From GCA-2731375 sp964631725 (GTDB lineage: Bacteria > Pseudomonadota > Alphaproteobacteria > GCA-2731375): a stretch of DNA of 64,000 nucleotides. The notes beneath the pieces are model-generated. The model saw only the letters and a list, made by a program, of their open reading frames with translations, did not search any database and had not been told where the DNA came from. Both the position numbers and the translations under genes were made by a program. The stretch lies in assembly GCA_964631725.1 (NCBI GenBank), contig CAZVYX010000029.1:1-64000 (forward strand). Direction: 5' to 3'. Below are positions 26,223 to 34,611 of this stretch, piece after piece (position 1 is the stretch's first letter; each line of letters begins with the position of its first letter).

Positions 26223-28346
26223 ATGAGCACCATTGAAAGTGACCGCGGCAAGGTAGTGGGCAGGATCAACCGCCGTGTCGCCATTGCCGGCGCTGTACTG
26301 TTGCTGTGCGCCCTATTGGGGCTGGTGGCCGTCCATCGCTTTGTCGCGGCGGAAGGCGAGCGGGAGATGCAACAATGGCAGGTCCGGCTTGGCATTGTTG
26401 CCGCCAGCCGGGCCCAGGCGGTGCGGGAATGGAAGGACCGGCAATTCGCCGCCCTTTCCGGTTTGGCCGATAATTTGTCCCTGCAACTCTATCTGACGGA
26501 ATTGTCTCTTTCGGGCGGGCAATCGTCAGCGGTCACGGACCAATCGGCGCAGGCGGAATATCTTGCCAACCTGCTGATCGTGACGGCGGAGCAATCCGGC
26601 TTCAGCGAACCGTTACAGAGCGCCGAAGTGCAGGCCAATGTGAAACGGCTCGGCGTGGCGGGCATGGCCCTGCTAAACAGGGATGGCGAGATCCTGGTGA
26701 CCACGCCGGGCATACCCGTCCTTGATGACCGGTTGCATGACTTCGTACGGGGGACGAAACTAGGCTCGCGGGGCATCCTAGACCTTTATGCCGGACCCTC
26801 GGGCCAGCCGACAATGGCTTTCCTGCAACCAATCTTTGCCCTGCAGGGCGAAAACCAACCAGTCGATCAGGTCGGTGCCATCTTAGGAATCCGTGTTGTT
26901 GCCGGTGATCTGTTCCAGCGCCTGGAGCAGCCCGGCGAGACCCTAAAGAGCGGTCAGACCTACCTGGTCCGGAAAAGCGGCGCCACGGTAGAGTATCTCT
27001 CGCCCTTGCAGGACGGTACGCCGCCGCTGAAACGGACGCTGGCACTCGATACCGGCCGGCTGGCCGCCGCCGGTTTGTTTGAGCGGCCCGGCGGCTTCGG
27101 CGTTTTCTCCAACTACCAGGGCGCGGAAGTCCTGGCCACCAGCCGCGGTATTGAAGGTCTGCCCTGGGCCCTGATCCGCAGTGTTGACCGGACCGAGGCG
27201 CTGGCCGCCTCCGATCGCCGGCAATCGACGTTGTTGATCGGTTTATGGCTGGTGATTGCGGTGGTGACGGCAATAATCATTGCGGTTTGGCGTCATGGCT
27301 CGTCTGTAAGGGTGGCGGCGGCGGCGGAAAACCTGGAGAAGTCAAACACGCAACTGCAAACCATCAGCGACTTCCTGCGCGTCGTAACAGATAGCCAACC
27401 CACCGCTATTGCGGCGGTCGATGGCCAGGGCCAGATCATGTTCGCCAATTCCAAGGCCGGCGAGGAAACCGGCATGGCGACAAATGACCTGATCGGCAAA
27501 ACGTTGTTGGCAGCCATGGGCGCCGACAGATCGGAGCGGCTGGAGCGCGCCAATAAACAAGTGGCGGAAAAAGGTCAACCGATGACCGAATGGCGGGTGG
27601 AAAATCACGTTGAAGGACGGCGCGTGGTCAAATCCGACCACATACCGCTGAAGTCCGATGGCGAGGATGTCTCAGGCGTATTGATGATATTGGAGGATAT
27701 CACCGATTTGGTTGACGAGCGCGAACGCCGGGCCCGAATTCTGCGGGAGCTGGTGCAGACCTGCGTTGCCGTGGTTGATCGCCGCGATCCGTTCTCGGCC
27801 CATCATTCCGCGCGCGTCGCGGAGGTTGCCTCGGCCATCGCCAAGGCCATGCACCTGGACGAGGCCGGCGTCGAAACCTGTGATATCGCCGGCGCCTTGA
27901 TGAACCTGGGCAAGGTTGCGGTGCCCCAGGAAGTGCTAACCAAGACCGGCAAACTGAGCGATCAGGAACTGGCCATGGTACGCGAGTCGGTCATGACCAG
28001 CGCCGACTTGATCCAGGGCGTGGAATTTGATGGCCCCGTCGCGGAAACCATTCGGCAGATCCAGGAGCGCTGGGATGGCAGCGGCAAACCCGCCGGCCTG
28101 GCAGGGGAGGATATACTTCCAACCGCCCGCGTTGTCGCCGTTGCCAATGCCTTTGTCGGTATGGTCAGCGCCCGGGCCTATCGGCCCGGCATGACATTCG
28201 ACGAGGCCGCCAAGGCTCTGATGTCAGGCACCGGCACGGCATTCGATACCCGCCCGGTGTCTTCGCTTTTGAATTATCTGGACATCGAAGGCGGCCGGGA
28301 ACGATGGGCGCATTTCGGCTATCCGCCTGAAACAGGACAAAACTAA
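26223..28346 (+). CDS. Membrane sensor with PAS domain and degenerate HD-GYP domain
   Basis: The start is ATG 26223, with GGGGAG upstream, giving 707 residues. Order: an N-terminal membrane helix (about 16-35), a periplasmic sensing region of about 290 residues, a second membrane helix (LLIGLWLVIAVVTAIIIAVW, about 340-360), a PAS domain (AIAAVDGQGQIMFANSKAGEE) and an HD-GYP-type domain. In the HD-GYP region the HD pair is M560-N561, the HHE segment before RWDGSG is I613-Q614-E615, the GYP is G621-K622-P623, and the later AD motif reads VANAF. H528 is retained. Metal-dependent c-di-GMP hydrolysis is therefore unlikely, and a binding or scaffold role is inferred. Confidence 0.85.
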   Translation: MSTIESDRGKVVGRINRRVAIAGAVLLLCALLGLVAVHRFVAAEGEREMQQWQVRLGIVAASRAQAVREWKDRQFAALSGLADNLSLQLYLTELSLSGGQSSAVTDQSAQAEYLANLLIVTAEQSGFSEPLQSAEVQANVKRLGVAGMALLNRDGEILVTTPGIPVLDDRLHDFVRGTKLGSRGILDLYAGPSGQPTMAFLQPIFALQGENQPVDQVGAILGIRVVAGDLFQRLEQPGETLKSGQTYLVRKSGATVEYLSPLQDGTPPLKRTLALDTGRLAAAGLFERPGGFGVFSNYQGAEVLATSRGIEGLPWALIRSVDRTEALAASDRRQSTLLIGLWLVIAVVTAIIIAVWRHGSSVRVAAAAENLEKSNTQLQTISDFLRVVTDSQPTAIAAVDGQGQIMFANSKAGEETGMATNDLIGKTLLAAMGADRSERLERANKQVAEKGQPMTEWRVENHVEGRRVVKSDHIPLKSDGEDVSGVLMILEDITDLVDERERRARILRELVQTCVAVVDRRDPFSAHHSARVAEVASAIAKAMHLDEAGVETCDIAGALMNLGKVAVPQEVLTKTGKLSDQELAMVRESVMTSADLIQGVEFDGPVAETIRQIQERWDGSGKPAGLAGEDILPTARVVAVANAFVGMVSARAYRPGMTFDEAAKALMSGTGTAFDTRPVSSLLNYLDIEGGRERWAHFGYPPETGQN

Positions 28347-28454
28347 ATTGATCAATCCGCAATGGTGCATTGACACCCGGGCGATTGCATAGATAATCCG
28401 GCCCCTTTCCCAGGCGGCAAGAACCGCCATCATATTATGCAGGAGGGCACTGCC

Positions 28455-29627
28455 ATGACCGCAGCAGTCATGCCGACCTATGGCAGAATCGACATCGCGT
28501 TTGAACGGGGCGAAGGCGCCTATATGTACGACACCAAGGGGGGCAAGTATTTGGATTTTGCCACCGGACTGGCGGTGTTGTGCCTGGGTCATAGCCACCC
28601 CCATCTGGTGGCCGAAATCCAGAAGCAGGCCGCTACGTTGATGCATACATCGAACCTGTACAATATTCCGGGGCAAGAGCGCCTGGCGGAACGCCTGGTC
28701 GCCAACAGCTTCGCCGACACCGTCTTCTTCTGCAATTCAGGGGCAGAGGCCAACGAATGCGCGATCAAGCTGGTCCGCCGCTATCATCACACCAACGGCA
28801 ATCCCGAGCGTTACCGCGTCATTACGTTTGATGACTGCTTTCATGGCCGTACCCTTGCGACCATTGCGGCAACGGGCACGGAGAAGATTCTCGATGGCTT
28901 TGGCCCCAAGGTCGATGGCTTCGATCATGTTGCCGTCGGCAATTTCGACGCCTTGCAGGCGGCGATCGGCCCAGAGACCGCCGCCATCATGATCGAGCCC
29001 GTTCAGGCCGAGGGCGGGGTGATGGTGGTCGAGGACGCCGTCATGCAGAAATTGCGCCAGGTTTGCGATGACACTGGCCTGCTGTTGATCATCGATGAAG
29101 TCCAGACCGGTATGGGCCGGACCGGCCGCCTGCTGGCCCATGAATGGTCCGGCATCAGCGCCGACGTCGTCACCCTGGGCAAGGGCATTGGCGGCGGCTT
29201 CCCGATTGGTGCCTGCATGGCAACGGCCGATGCCGCAAAGGGCATGGTGGCGGGCACCCATGGCTCCACCTACGGCGGTAATCCACTGGCCGCCGCCGCC
29301 GGCAATGCCGTGCTGGATGTGATCCTAGCCGACGGCTTCATGGAGAACGTGGAACGCCTGGGCGATCTGCTGCGCGCACGTCTGGAGGAAGTCTGCCGGC
29401 GCAATGACGCGGTGATCGAGGATGTGCGCGGACGCGGCCTGTTGCTGGGCATCAAAGCCAAGGTCCCCAACATGGACCTGGTGACAGCCATGCGGGGCAA
29501 GGGCGTCCTGGTGCCACCGGCCGGCGACAATGTGATGCGCATGCTGCCGCCACTGAATATCGAGGAAAGCCATATCGACGAGGCCATCGCGGCCTTGGAA
29601 GATGTATGCCGGGATCTGGGCCAGTGA
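28455..29627 (+). CDS. argD: Acetylornithine aminotransferase ArgD
   Basis: ArgD transfers an amino group from glutamate to N-acetylglutamate semialdehyde in arginine synthesis. The 390-residue PLP enzyme starts at ATG 28455, preceded by AGGAGGGC; an upstream ATG at 28437 covers this site. Key features are FFCNSGAEANECAIKL, FHGRTLATIAATG, MIEPVQAEGGV, LIIDEVQTGMGRTG and the PLP-lysine segment TLGKGIGGGFPIGA. It is followed by argF through a GTGA overlap. It could also act in lysine synthesis as succinyldiaminopimelate aminotransferase, as in other bacteria. Confidence 0.94.
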   Translation: MTAAVMPTYGRIDIAFERGEGAYMYDTKGGKYLDFATGLAVLCLGHSHPHLVAEIQKQAATLMHTSNLYNIPGQERLAERLVANSFADTVFFCNSGAEANECAIKLVRRYHHTNGNPERYRVITFDDCFHGRTLATIAATGTEKILDGFGPKVDGFDHVAVGNFDALQAAIGPETAAIMIEPVQAEGGVMVVEDAVMQKLRQVCDDTGLLLIIDEVQTGMGRTGRLLAHEWSGISADVVTLGKGIGGGFPIGACMATADAAKGMVAGTHGSTYGGNPLAAAAGNAVLDVILADGFMENVERLGDLLRARLEEVCRRNDAVIEDVRGRGLLLGIKAKVPNMDLVTAMRGKGVLVPPAGDNVMRMLPPLNIEESHIDEAIAALEDVCRDLGQ

Positions 29628-30562
29628 ACCAGACGGGAAGCCAACCGCGTCATTTTCTGGACATTGACCAGATTGACGGCGCCGAGCTGCGCGGCATCCT
29701 GGATAGCGCCAAGGCCCGCAAGGAAGCGCGGGCCGGCCAGCCAAGAGGCAAGACCGACAGCGACCTGCCGCTGGCGGGCAAGGTTCTGGCGATGGTTTTT
29801 ATCCAGCCTTCGACCCGGACCCGCGTATCGTTCGATATCGGCATGCGGCAACTGGGTGGCGAAACCATCGTTTTGAATTCCGACGATCTGCAGTTGGACC
29901 GTGGCGAGACCATGGCTGATACCGCACGTGTTCTCTCCCGCTACGTGGACGCAATTATGTTGCGGACCAAATCCCACGGCATGCTGGAAGAACTGGTCGA
30001 AAACGCGACGGTTCCGGTGATCAACGGCCTGACCGATAGCAGCCATCCCTGCCAGCTGATGGCCGATGTCATGACGCTTGAAGAACATCGCGGTGGCGCC
30101 GAGGGACAGATCGTCACCTGGGCGGGCGATGGCAATAATGTTGCGACCTCGTGGATCCATGGCGCCGCGCATTTTGGCTACGAGATGCGCCTGGCCTGCC
30201 CGCAGGAGCTTAGTCCATCTGAAAGCGCGGTAAATTGGGCCCGCGGCAACGGCGCCAAGATCATTGTGACCGAGTCGGCGGAAGAGGCTGTCAGGGGCGC
30301 CGACTGTGTCGTCTCCGATGCCTGGGTTTCCATGCATGACGATCAAAAATCGGACAGACACAATATGCTGGCGCCCTATCAGGTAAACGAAAGGTTGATG
30401 GCGCAGGCGAAGTCTGATGCGGTTTTCATGCATTGCCTGCCGGCCCATCGCGGCGAGGAAGTAACGGCCGAGGTTATCGACGGCCCCCGTTCCCTGGTAT
30501 GGGACGAGGCGGAGAACCGGCTGCACGCGCAAAAGGGCATTCTGACCTGGTGCCTGGGATAG
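29624..30562 (+). CDS. argF: Ornithine carbamoyltransferase ArgF
   Basis: ArgF makes citrulline from ornithine and carbamoyl phosphate. The likely start is GTG 29624, which overlaps the argD stop; an ATG at 29606 inside argD is the alternative. The 312-residue protein shows the carbamoyl-phosphate motif FIQPSTRTRVSFD, LRTKSHGMLEEL, DSSHPCQLMADVMT, and the ornithine-site segment MHCLPAHRGEEV. Domains and length are complete. It is the second gene of argD-argF-hslO-lipoprotein. Confidence 0.95.
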   Translation: MNQTGSQPRHFLDIDQIDGAELRGILDSAKARKEARAGQPRGKTDSDLPLAGKVLAMVFIQPSTRTRVSFDIGMRQLGGETIVLNSDDLQLDRGETMADTARVLSRYVDAIMLRTKSHGMLEELVENATVPVINGLTDSSHPCQLMADVMTLEEHRGGAEGQIVTWAGDGNNVATSWIHGAAHFGYEMRLACPQELSPSESAVNWARGNGAKIIVTESAEEAVRGADCVVSDAWVSMHDDQKSDRHNMLAPYQVNERLMAQAKSDAVFMHCLPAHRGEEVTAEVIDGPRSLVWDEAENRLHAQKGILTWCLG

Positions 30563-30566
30563 ACCA

Positions 30567-31505
30567 TTGACCGCGCCGCCGGACGACCTGATCCGACCCT
30601 TTCAAATCGAAGGCATGGGTGTGCGCGGCAGGCTGGTTCGCCTGGGACCGACTCTGGACGAGATCTTGGGACGCCACGACTATCCGGACCTGGTTTCCCA
30701 TCTGCTGGGCGAGGCGGTGGCCCTGTCATGCGCCCTTGCCGGCGCCCTGAAGTTCGATGGCATTTTCACGCTGCAAACCAAGGGCGATGGTCCCATCTCC
30801 ACCTTGGTCGCCGATTTCAAATCGCCCGGTGACCTGCGCGGCTACGCGCAGTTCGATGCGGACGCTGTTGCCGGGATCGACAGCAGCTCGAAACCATCGA
30901 TACCGCGCTTGCAAGGCGCGGGCCATATTGCCTTCACCGTCGATCAGGGCGCCGATACCGAACGTTACCAAGGTATTGTCGCGTTGGAAGGTCAGACCCT
31001 GGCTGATTGCGCCCACAATTATTTCCGCGAATCCGAGCAAATCGAAACGGCAATCGTCCTGGCCTGCGGCAAGGTCGGCACGAGCGCGCCCTGGCGCGGC
31101 GGCGCGATCATGCTGCAACGCCTGCCCGAGGGTGATCCGAGCCTATTGGCACGAGGGGTCGAAGTGGAGCGGGATGAGGTATCGGAGGATGACTGGCGCC
31201 GCGTGGTCACCATGCTGGCCAGTACCCGGGACAGTGAATTGACGGATCCCGGCCTGTCCGGCGACGACCTTCTATACCGGCTGTTTCACGAGGACGGTGT
31301 GCGCATATTCGAGCCGGCGGCATTGCGGCCAGGCTGCCGCTGTTCCGCCACCCGGGCCGAGAGAATATTGCGGCAATTGCCCGATACCGAATTGCCGGAA
31401 CTGGCGGTGGATAATCAATTGATCGTCACTTGTGAATTTTGCAATGCTTCCTACACTTTCCCCCTGGAACAATTCAGCACCCCCAGCGAAGGCTTCGAGA
31501 CATGA
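30567..31505 (+). CDS. hslO: Redox-regulated chaperone Hsp33
   Basis: Hsp33 is a holdase that becomes active on oxidation and zinc loss. The 312-residue protein begins with a TTG codon at 30567 (TAPPDDLIRPFQIEGMGVRGR), five bases after argF. No strong ribosome binding site is visible, so reinitiation from argF is likely. The C-terminal redox switch is intact: CRC in RPGCRCSATRAE and CEFC in IVTCEFCNASY, the four zinc-binding cysteines. The core has SHLLGEAVALSCALAG and FTLQTKGDGPISTLV. argF followed by hslO is a recurrent alphaproteobacterial order. Confidence 0.94.
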   Translation: MTAPPDDLIRPFQIEGMGVRGRLVRLGPTLDEILGRHDYPDLVSHLLGEAVALSCALAGALKFDGIFTLQTKGDGPISTLVADFKSPGDLRGYAQFDADAVAGIDSSSKPSIPRLQGAGHIAFTVDQGADTERYQGIVALEGQTLADCAHNYFRESEQIETAIVLACGKVGTSAPWRGGAIMLQRLPEGDPSLLARGVEVERDEVSEDDWRRVVTMLASTRDSELTDPGLSGDDLLYRLFHEDGVRIFEPAALRPGCRCSATRAERILRQLPDTELPELAVDNQLIVTCEFCNASYTFPLEQFSTPSEGFET

Positions 31506-32101
31506 CTTTCCTACGCATACCATTCCTGCTGCCCGCCTTGTGTCTCTGCTATTTACTGACCGCCTGTGAAAGCTCTCTGCCGGAGGTCAAGTATCCGGAA
31601 CTGCGGTTTAATCATCTGCCGGTGATAAAGCTGAACGTGGCGCATATCGATATCGTCGAGCAATATCGTTCGCCGTTGCAAGCGCCCAATGTGGAGCATG
31701 AACTGCCGCTTGCTCCGGCCAAGGCGATGCGGAATTGGGCCGTTGATCGTTTGCGCGCCGTCGGCAGCAGCGGCCGGGCGACGTTTATCATCGCGGATGC
31801 TTCGGTCAAGGCGGAGCCGTTGCAGAAGAAAAAGGGCCTGAAAGCCGCGTTTACCCTGGATCAGGCCGCCCGCCATCATGCCCGGCTTGAAGCCCGGCTG
31901 GAGGTCGAAACCGCTGCTGGACTGGGCAAGGGCTTTGCGGCGGCGACGGCTACCCGGCAACGCACCATGCCCGAAGCGGTCAGCATGAACGACCGCGATG
32001 ATGCCCTTTACCGTTTTGTCGAAGCGGCGGCGAAGGATTTCAACCGCGTCATGGCAGCCAATATCGACCGCCATCTAGCGCCGTTCAAAGCCTCGCCTTA
32101 A
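31502..32101 (+). CDS. Predicted lipoprotein, unknown function
   Basis: The 199-residue protein has an N-terminal signal peptide with lipobox LLTAC (Cys22), so it should be a lipid-anchored envelope protein. The mature part has LRFNHLPVIKLNVAHIDIVEQY near the start, a central VDRLRAVGSSGRATFIIADASV, a charged helical section (QAARHHARLEARLEVETA) and AAAKDFNRVMAANIDRHLAPF at the end. The start ATG overlaps the hslO stop by four bases, so translation is coupled to Hsp33. I do not recognise a named family. An envelope role related to outer-membrane stress is possible but not supported beyond position. Confidence 0.8.
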   Translation: MTFLRIPFLLPALCLCYLLTACESSLPEVKYPELRFNHLPVIKLNVAHIDIVEQYRSPLQAPNVEHELPLAPAKAMRNWAVDRLRAVGSSGRATFIIADASVKAEPLQKKKGLKAAFTLDQAARHHARLEARLEVETAAGLGKGFAAATATRQRTMPEAVSMNDRDDALYRFVEAAAKDFNRVMAANIDRHLAPFKASP

Positions 32102-32105
32102 ACAA

Positions 32106-33263
32106 CTAGGCCAGGCGCGCAATCAGTTTATCCATGAAGTCGGTGCAGGCCTCGACCTGGGATATTTCGATATATTCGTCCGGCCGGTGGGCCACTGAAA
32201 TACTACCCGGCCCGCAAATGACCGAGGCGACGCCACCTTTTTGAAAAATGCCGGCCTCGGTGCCATAGGACACGGCATAGGTCTGGTTGCTACCCGTCAG
32301 CGCCAGAACCAGAGTTTCCGCCGGCGATCCATCCTCCGGCACCAGCGGAATAATTTCGCCGCGCACATCGACCTGAATATCGGATTCAGGATGAACCGCG
32401 CGCATTTTCGGCAACACGGTTGTCTGGGCAAAGTCTTCGAAGGCGCCGACGATCGCGGCGCCATCAACGCCAGGCAGCGCCCGGTATTCCCACCAAAATG
32501 TAGTTTCCTTGGGTATGATATTGCCGGCGGTGCCGCCCGTTATGGTTCCGACCTGGACCGTCGTATAGGGCGGATCGAAGCGTTCATTAACATTGGACGT
32601 CTTGAACTCCTCCGCCAGATTGGCCAGATACTGGATCAGCTCGGTGGCGGCGAATATTGAATTAACGCCCTTGTGCGTCTCGGATGAATGGCCTTCCCGG
32701 CCCGTCACGGTGGTCCGAATGGCGCAACATCCCTTATGCGCGTTGACCACCTTCATTTCCGTCGGCTCACCGACGATCAACGCCTGGGGCCGGCAGGGCA
32801 ATCCCTGAATATGGCGGGACAGATCCGGCGCACCGAGGCAGCCAACTTCCTCGTCGTAGGAAAGCGCGAAATGAATGGGCAGGGCAAGGCCACCCTCCAC
32901 CATCGCCGGCACCAGGGCCAGTGCGACGGCGCAGAAACTTTTCATATCCGCGGTGCCGCGGCCATACAGGCGGCCATCTCGCTCATCCACCTGAAACGGA
33001 TCGGATGACCAGTCCTGACCATCAACCGGTACGACGTCCGTATGGCCCGACAGCACCACACCGCCGTCGATCATCGGCCCGACCGTCGCGAACAGGTTGG
33101 CCTTGGCGCCGCTCTTGTCATGAATCAAGGTCGATTCCACACCATATTCCGCCAGATAATCCCGCACGAAATGGATCAATTCCAGGTTTGAGTCCCGGCT
33201 GGTGGTATCAAAAGCGACCAGACGCTCGATCATTTGACGCGGCGTGTAAGTTTGCGCTGACAT
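32106..33263 (-). CDS. argE: Acetylornithine deacetylase ArgE
   Basis: ArgE releases ornithine from N-acetylornithine. The 385-residue M20-family metallohydrolase has LSGHTDVVPVDGQDW with metal-binding His and Asp, YGRGTADMKSFCA, SYDEEVGCLGAPDL with the catalytic Glu, IVGEPTEMKVVNAHKG and a C-terminal GPGSISVAHRPDEYIE with the last metal His. It converges on the lipoprotein gene of the argD-argF operon, leaving four bases between stops. The linear arginine pathway step is therefore represented beside argD and argF. Other M20 amidohydrolase substrates are possible. Confidence 0.9.
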   Translation of the reverse strand: MSAQTYTPRQMIERLVAFDTTSRDSNLELIHFVRDYLAEYGVESTLIHDKSGAKANLFATVGPMIDGGVVLSGHTDVVPVDGQDWSSDPFQVDERDGRLYGRGTADMKSFCAVALALVPAMVEGGLALPIHFALSYDEEVGCLGAPDLSRHIQGLPCRPQALIVGEPTEMKVVNAHKGCCAIRTTVTGREGHSSETHKGVNSIFAATELIQYLANLAEEFKTSNVNERFDPPYTTVQVGTITGGTAGNIIPKETTFWWEYRALPGVDGAAIVGAFEDFAQTTVLPKMRAVHPESDIQVDVRGEIIPLVPEDGSPAETLVLALTGSNQTYAVSYGTEAGIFQKGGVASVICGPGSISVAHRPDEYIEISQVEACTDFMDKLIARLA

Positions 33264-33369
33264 GGACAGATCCCCATTACATCGTTGCCCCTAGGATAAC
33301 GGCCGACCGCGCGGCGGTCCACTAATCGGAGCGCTTGATCATGCCGACCGGACTGCGTAGTTTCCCGCC

Positions 33370-34611
33370 ATGTCATGGCAAGTACGAAAAGCGGTAGTAC
33401 CCGGCATTGTGGTTCTAGCGGCGCTGGCCGGTGCGGTGTATCTGCTGCGCACCAAGCCCGTCGTCGCGCCATTGGACAAGGTCGAGCAACCCTGGCTGGT
33501 CACCGCGGCCAAGGTCGGCCTGAGTGATATTCAGCCCCGGCTTCAACTTTACGGCGAGATCGTCGCGGGGCGTGAGGTTGAGCTACGGGCCCTGGTGGCG
33601 GGTGAGGTCGTGACAGTAGCTGACGAGTTCGTCGATGGCGGCAGCCTGCACCGGGGTGACATGATCATCGCAATCGACGATTTCGACTATCGCGCCAAAT
33701 ACGATGAACTTTCGGCGCAGGTACGGGAAGCCAAAGCCCGGCTGGAGGAAATCAAGGCCCGCAGGAAATCCCACGCAGCCGCTCTGCGGCGGGACCTGGA
33801 AATGGTGAAGCTGCACCAACGTGATGTGGAACGCATGACAGCCCTTTCCGGCCGAGGCACCGTATCCGATAAGAAAATGGATACTGCCCACATGGCATTG
33901 ACCCAACAGCAAAAGGCCGCGGAAATGCGGCAAAGCGATCTGGCGGCGGAAGCAGCACACATCAGACAGCAAGAGGCGGTTATCAACCGCCTCAACGTCG
34001 GACTGCGCCGGGCCAAGCGTGATTTGCAGCGGGTTCGCCTGACCGCTCCTTTTGATGGTTTCCTGGCCGATGTGCAGGCTCAGGTGGGCAAACGGTTGAG
34101 TGCAAATGACCGCGTAGCCCGATTAATTGATGCAGGCCGGCTGGAAGCGCGGGTAACCCTGTCCGACCGTCAGTATGGCCGCCTGGTATCCGATGGCGCG
34201 CTGGCCGGGCGGCGGGTGGAGATCACCTGGCAGGTCGGCGGACACAGCTTCACCTACGCCGGTCGTTTGGACCGTATCGGCGCCCGTATCGACAGCGCCA
34301 GCGGCGGGGTGCAGGTTTTCATTCGCCTTGAAGGCATTGATCTGTCGAAACCGCTACGCCCTGGTGCGTTCGTCACCGTTACCATGCCCGACCGGACGTT
34401 TCGCGGCGTGGCGCAACTGCCCGAAAGCGCCCTGTATGACAGCAACACGGTTTATGTGGTCCAGGGAGAGCGGTTGGAAAAACGCGCCGTCGAATTAGTA
34501 GCGCGGGTCGGCAATGACGTCCTGCTGCGCGGCGAAATCCGCAATGGCGAGCAGGTCATCACGACCCGGTTTGCCGAAATCGGGCCGGGGCAAAAGGTGG
34601 AAATCCGCTAG
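33370..34611 (+). CDS. RND efflux periplasmic adaptor (membrane fusion protein)
   Basis: The 413-residue adaptor links an RND pump to an outer-membrane channel. It has an N-terminal membrane anchor (about 8-27, VPGIVVLAALAGAVYLL) without a lipobox, then a lipoyl half-motif near GEIVAGREVELRALVAGEV. A coiled-coil hairpin follows, with two helices in the region DYRAKYDELSAQVREAKARL to LNVGLRRAKRD, and then the second lipoyl half (VRLTAPFDGFLADVQAQVGKR) and beta-barrel domains. Its stop is directly followed by the ATG of the pump gene at 34612. No outer-membrane factor gene is nearby. Confidence 0.92.
   Translation: MSWQVRKAVVPGIVVLAALAGAVYLLRTKPVVAPLDKVEQPWLVTAAKVGLSDIQPRLQLYGEIVAGREVELRALVAGEVVTVADEFVDGGSLHRGDMIIAIDDFDYRAKYDELSAQVREAKARLEEIKARRKSHAAALRRDLEMVKLHQRDVERMTALSGRGTVSDKKMDTAHMALTQQQKAAEMRQSDLAAEAAHIRQQEAVINRLNVGLRRAKRDLQRVRLTAPFDGFLADVQAQVGKRLSANDRVARLIDAGRLEARVTLSDRQYGRLVSDGALAGRRVEITWQVGGHSFTYAGRLDRIGARIDSASGGVQVFIRLEGIDLSKPLRPGAFVTVTMPDRTFRGVAQLPESALYDSNTVYVVQGERLEKRAVELVARVGNDVLLRGEIRNGEQVITTRFAEIGPGQKVEIR

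Noticed and set aside
29270..30532. 420-residue minus-strand ORF opposite argD and argF
   Set aside because: It is antisense to two clear enzyme genes and has no recognisable domain.
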